A stretch of DNA of 8,908 bases from Emcibacter sp. GTDB lineage: Bacteria > Pseudomonadota > Alphaproteobacteria > Sphingomonadales > Emcibacteraceae. Each line of letters begins with the position of its first letter. Position 1 is the stretch's first letter. The notes under the pieces were generated by a model. The model searched no databases. It was not told the DNA's origin and saw only the letters and a program-made list of their open reading frames with translations. The stretch spans positions 1-8,908 of the forward strand of contig JAGLJX010000058.1 of the NCBI GenBank assembly GCA_023142175.1, in the 5' to 3' direction. Positions 6,525 to 8,908 of the stretch are shown in pieces. Made by a program: the position numbers and the translations under genes.

Positions 6525-7103
6525 CTAGATATACTTCAGGGCAAGGAAACTTCCAAATAACAGGGCAAAAAACAGCAACGTCAGAAGGCCCAGTCTTTTT
6601 TCGATAAAGTCGCGGATCGGTGCGCCAAATTTCCAGAGCAGTGCCGCCACAAGAAAGAAACGTGCGGTTCGGGACAGCGCACTTGCAATGATGAAAGTGC
6701 TCAGAGACATTTCCGTCATGCCGCTGGCAATGGTGAATACCTTGTAGGGTATGGGGGAGAATCCCGCTAGACTGACGATCCATGCACCCCATTCGTTATA
6801 TTTGGCCTGAAACCAGATGAATTTTTCCTGCATACCGTAAAAGTCAATGATCGGCTGGCCCACCGCATCGAACAGGGCATAGCCGATGTAATAGCCAAAT
6901 ATGCCGCCAAATACGGATGCTACCGAACAGACGAGCGCAATACGCCATGCCCGTGTGGGGGCCGCAAGCACCATGGGAATCAGAAGGACATCGGGCGGAA
7001 TGGGGAAGAAAGAGCTTTCAGCGAATGATAATGCCGCCAATATCCAAAGGGCATTCGGGTGTTCTGCTTTTTTCAGCGTCCAGTCATACAGGCTTCTTAA
7101 CAT
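6525..7103 (-). CDS. yqaA: YqaA-type DedA-superfamily membrane protein
   Basis: A 192-residue integral membrane protein of the SNARE-associated/VTT (DedA) superfamily, YqaA branch. The motif FAESSFFPIPPDVLLIPM (27-44) and the later GFSPIPYKVFTIASG (114-128) are the two re-entrant signature regions. Hydrophobic helices around 55-80, 105-125, 135-155 and 170-190 agree with the family. DedA-superfamily members are linked to lipid-carrier flipping and membrane homeostasis; the role of this branch is less certain. Two consecutive ATG codons lie at 7106 and 7103. GAGG (7109-7112) is only two bases from the first but five from the second, so I prefer 7103. It is the first gene of a minus-strand run with dsbB and coq7, divergent from the tRNA-Leu gene. 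Confidence 0.88.
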   Translation of the reverse strand: MLRSLYDWTLKKAEHPNALWILAALSFAESSFFPIPPDVLLIPMVLAAPTRAWRIALVCSVASVFGGIFGYYIGYALFDAVGQPIIDFYGMQEKFIWFQAKYNEWGAWIVSLAGFSPIPYKVFTIASGMTEMSLSTFIIASALSRTARFFLVAALLWKFGAPIRDFIEKRLGLLTLLFFALLFGSFLALKYI

Positions 7104-7106
7104 CAT

Positions 7107-7199
7107 TCCCTCAATTTATAATTATGTCTGCATCAATACAGTATTTTTGAGTTAGAAAAAACTATTTATCGGTAATTTGAATTTTTGTCATCTTGACAC
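7107..7199. other. Divergent spacer between yqaA and the tRNA promoter
   Basis: This A/T-rich gap must carry the yqaA promoter on the minus strand, but I see no pair of boxes good enough to call. A perfect inverted repeat TGTCA-TCT-TGACA (7186-7198) stands just before the tRNA promoter and could be a small operator. Its right arm overlaps a TTGACA that is badly spaced from any -10 box. Confidence 0.35.
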
Positions 7200-7227
7200 T
7201 TGACCCTGCGAAACTCGCCGCTATTAT
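7200..7227 (+). promoter_or_regulatory. Promoter of tRNA-Leu
   Basis: TTGACC (7200-7205) and TATTAT (7222-7227) each match five of six consensus positions and are separated by 16 bases. Transcription would begin near 7234, giving a leader of about 35 bases before the mature tRNA at 7269. This is the best-looking promoter in the window, as expected for a stable RNA gene. Confidence 0.65.
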
Positions 7228-7268
7228 GCAGCTCTCCTTTCCCGGTGCTTTATCAGCATCTATACAGG

Positions 7269-7354
7269 GCCCCTGTGGCGGAATTGGTAGACGCGCTGGA
7301 TTCAAAATCCAGTGTCCTTTGGACGTGTCGGTTCGATTCCGACTGGGGGCACCA
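7269..7354 (+). tRNA. tRNA-Leu (anticodon CAA)
   Basis: An 86-base class II tRNA with encoded CCA (7352-7354). The acceptor stem pairs GCCCCTG (7269-7275) with TGGGGGC (7344-7350), including two G-U wobbles at its base. The anticodon stem CTGGA/TCCAG (7296-7300, 7308-7312) encloses TTCAAAA with anticodon CAA at 7303-7305, reading UUG. The long variable arm has the stem GTCC/GGAC (7314-7317, 7321-7324), diagnostic of Leu, Ser or Tyr tRNAs. The T stem is GTCGG/CCGAC around TTCGATT. The discriminator base is A7351, as required for leucine. No integration junction or duplicated tRNA end is seen nearby. Confidence 0.97.
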
Positions 7355-7557
7355 CTCTTTACCTTACGGCAACACCCAACATGTCAGTTGTAACGGTATT
7401 CAATTTTAGTGGTAATTTAAATGTTAAAATCTAGAGCAAGAATATCAATATTTATGATTTTGACACTTATTTGCCATTCCTGAATCAACCAAAAATACTT
7501 ACATCCCTTGGCAAAATCCGATGTAAAGGCGTAAATTTAATATATGAGAGAAGATCG
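7355..7557 (+). other. Spacer between tRNA-Leu and the PhnA-like gene
   Basis: No gene is supported here and no clear terminator follows the tRNA. A TTGACA at 7460-7465 has no -10 box at a workable distance. TTGGCA (7508-7513) with TAAATT (7532-7537) at 18 bases is a weak candidate promoter for the PhnA-like gene. ACATC/GATGT (7501-7505, 7520-7524) forms a short inverted repeat over its -35 region. A GAGAGAAG stretch just before ATG 7558 may serve as the ribosome site. Confidence 0.35.
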
Positions 7558-8144
7558 ATGAGCGTTGAACAGGAACTACAGGCACGAGCTGAATCCAAAT
7601 GTGAATTATGTGGAGCGGAAGGCAGTTTGGCAGTTTATGATGTGCCGCCGACATCCAATGGCACGGCGGATCAGGCGGTGCTTATCTGTAGTACTTGCCG
7701 TTCTCAGATTGAGGACCCCGCCAAGGTTGACGCTAATCACTGGCGCTGTTTGAATGACAGCATGTGGACCCCCGTTCCGGCAGTACATGTCATGGCGTGG
7801 CGTGGCGTATGCTTGACCGCTTGCGTGGTGAGGGATGGCCACAAGACTTGCTGGATATGCTCTATCTGGAAGAAGATGTCATGGCATGGGCTCAATCAGG
7901 GGCAGAAACTCAGAGTGATGATGACGATGTTAAACATCTGGACAGTAACGGTGCGTTGTTACGAGCGGGCGACACCGTAACCCTCATCAAAGACCTGAAT
8001 GTTAAAGGGGCCAATTTTACCGCCAAACGGGGGACGGCTGTCCGTAACATCTCACTGGTCCATGATAATGCGGAACAGATCGAAGGCCGCGTTAGCGGAC
8101 AGCAGATTGTCATCCTGACCCAGTTCGTCAAAAAATCTAGTTAA
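7558..8144 (+). pseudogene. PhnA/YjdM-like zinc-ribbon protein, frameshifted
   Basis: Two adjoining reading frames together encode one PhnA-like protein of about 193 residues. The first (from ATG 7558) holds the N-terminal zinc ribbon with CELC (Cys15, Cys18) and CSTC (Cys44, Cys47), then NHWRCLNDSMW, and is in register to MAWR at 79-82. The rest, starting MLDRLRGEGWPQDLLDMLYL and ending with the PhnA/YjdM C-terminal domain (AGDTVTLIKDLNVKGANFTAKRG), is in another frame ending at 8144. The shift lies in three tandem TGGCG units (7793-7807); removing one restores a continuous 194-codon frame. As given, translation would add about 58 unrelated residues and stop at 7980, losing the conserved C-terminal domain. 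PhnA-family proteins carry an old alkylphosphonate label, but their real function is unclear. The downstream half keeps perfect-looking coding sequence, so the break is recent, reversible, or a sequencing error. The stop shares bases with the convergent cusA-like stop. Confidence 0.88.
7793..7807 (+). repeat. TGGCG pentanucleotide repeat, three units
   Basis: Three head-to-tail copies of TGGCG inside the PhnA-like gene, preceded by A and followed by TATGC. Two units would encode Met-Ala-Trp-Arg-Met in frame, whereas three add five bases and shift the frame. This fits replication slippage. Confidence 0.9.
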
Positions 8145-8908
8145 GCCTTAACACCTCTTCCGTGCCATAGATAAAATATCGCCGGAATAACGATCAGTGT
8201 TAGCAGGGTAGCACTTGCCATGCCGCCGACCATGGGGGCGGCGATACGTTGCATGACCTCTGATCCTGTGCCACTTCCCAGCATAATGGGTAACAATCCG
8301 GCAAAGATGGTCACGACCGTCATAAGTAATGGCCTGAGCCGCATTAACGCGCCTTCTGTTACGGCGGTTTGAATATCAGAGCGGTCAATTTCCGGTTTGT
8401 TGTCCCTAATATTTTTCAGGGCGGTATTGAGGAATAATATCATCACCACCGCCAATTCCACCGCCACCCCGGCGAGGGCGATAAAGCCCACGGCAACGGC
8501 GATCGACAGGTGGAAGTCCAGCATGAACAGCAGCCATATACCCCCACTTAGGGCTAGCGGCAGGCTGATCAGGATAATCGCCACATCACTCATGCGCCGA
8601 AACGCCAGATACAGGATGAACACGATCAGCATCAGGGTGACCGGCACGATCAGGACAAGACGCTCTTTTGCCCGTTCCATATATTCATATTGCCCCGACC
8701 AGCTAAGGGAGTAGCCCGTGGGCAGGGTTATTGCCTTATCCACCACGGCCTGTGCGCGTGTAATGTAGGAACCAATGTCCCCATCGGCCGTATCCACAAA
8801 AATCCAGCCATTGAGCTGTGCATTTTCACTGCGTATCATTCCGGGGCCGTCGATAACCTTGATATGGGTAATGTCACCAAGACGAATATGCGCCCCGATT
8901 TTGGTTAC
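8141..8908 (-). CDS. cusA: CusA-type heavy-metal RND efflux pump, C-terminal part
   Basis: The last 255 residues of an inner-membrane RND transporter of the heavy-metal (HME) class, open to the window edge. The ATG at 8839 is internal, since coding continues upstream as IRLGDITHIKVIDGPG. The fragment starts in the periplasmic porter region (MIRSENAQLNGWIFVD) and contains WSGQYEYMERAKERL, then the C-terminal transmembrane helices with LYLAFRR, GFIALAGVAVELAVVM, AGLLPIMLGSGTGSEVMQRIAAPM and a closing helix. The blocks follow E. coli CusA closely and differ from CzcA, so monovalent Cu/Ag export is likelier than Zn/Co/Cd, but the metal cannot be fixed from this part. The Glu matching CusA Glu939 is present (VEL), while the residue matching Lys984 is Leu (RLRPLLMT). 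It ends at the usual place and overlaps the stop of the PhnA-like gene by the shared TTAA (8141-8144). cusB-like partners, if any, lie outside the window. Confidence 0.9.
   Translation of the reverse strand, partial: VTKIGAHIRLGDITHIKVIDGPGMIRSENAQLNGWIFVDTADGDIGSYITRAQAVVDKAITLPTGYSLSWSGQYEYMERAKERLVLIVPVTLMLIVFILYLAFRRMSDVAIILISLPLALSGGIWLLFMLDFHLSIAVAVGFIALAGVAVELAVVMILFLNTALKNIRDNKPEIDRSDIQTAVTEGALMRLRPLLMTVVTIFAGLLPIMLGSGTGSEVMQRIAAPMVGGMASATLLTLIVIPAIFYLWHGRGVKA

Noticed and set aside
7193..7409. Two short open frames crossing the tRNA
   Set aside because: They run through the tRNA-Leu gene and its promoter and show no protein family likeness.
7460..7465. TTGACA as a -35 box for the PhnA-like gene
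   Set aside because: No -10-like hexamer stands 16-18 bases downstream; the nearest candidate is about 28 bases away.
7471..7557. N-terminal extension of the PhnA-like frame
   Set aside because: Homology begins at MSVEQEL (7558); the upstream part reads as A/T-rich non-coding sequence.
7269..7557. tRNA-Leu as an integration site for a mobile element
   Set aside because: No repeated tRNA 3' end, integrase or change in gene character is visible downstream; the following genes look chromosomal.
1..8908. CRISPR array, insertion sequence or prophage
   Set aside because: No regularly spaced repeats, no transposase or integrase frame and no phage-like gene run could be seen on either strand. The HNH gene belongs to a conserved chromosomal group, not an intron-homing type.

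Overview
The window looks like an ordinary, compact stretch of chromosome from an alphaproteobacterium of moderate base composition. Three things suggest this. The first gene is a MeaA-type ethylmalonyl-CoA mutase, a hallmark of the alphaproteobacterial ethylmalonyl-CoA pathway. The cell makes ubiquinone through a diiron Coq7 hydroxylase. The GluQ, HNH and PhnA-like proteins also have the alphaproteobacterial look. I cannot name a genus. There are ten protein genes, one of them frameshifted and two cut by the window edges, plus one tRNA. I see no insertion sequence, prophage, CRISPR array or integrase.

Layout. (1) Bases 1-3022, plus strand: the 3' part of ecm/meaA, then a short-chain dehydrogenase and a secreted NTF2-like protein that are translationally coupled (TAATG overlap). 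(2) 3023-3859, minus strand: gluQ, which glutamylates queuosine on tRNA-Asp and whose stop codon abuts the previous gene. (3) 3964-4554, plus strand: an HNH endonuclease-family protein with a strong Shine-Dalgarno but no ATG or GTG start in frame. (4) 4563-5309, minus strand: an exported DUF2225-like protein. (5) 5419-7103, minus strand: the run yqaA-dsbB-coq7, in which dsbB and coq7 overlap by 8 bases. (6) 7200-7354, plus strand: promoter and tRNA-Leu(CAA). (7) 7558-8144, plus strand: a PhnA-like gene broken by a third copy of the pentamer TGGCG. (8) 8141-8908, minus strand: the 3' end of a CusA-type heavy-metal RND pump, whose stop codon shares bases with the stop of the PhnA-like gene.

How genes relate. 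The clearest functional link is dsbB with coq7. DsbB passes electrons from disulfide formation to the quinone pool, and Coq7 performs a late step in making ubiquinone. The other neighbours (acyl-CoA carbon metabolism, tRNA modification, metal efflux) have no evident shared pathway. The three convergent gene pairs are packed with 8, 0 or -4 bases between stop codons and no visible terminator.

I did not find a convincing new biological system. The most useful leads are the pentamer slippage in the PhnA-like gene, the missing conventional start of the HNH gene, the apparent loss of the proton-relay lysine in the CusA-like pump, and the zinc-ribbon cysteines missing from the exported DUF2225-like protein.
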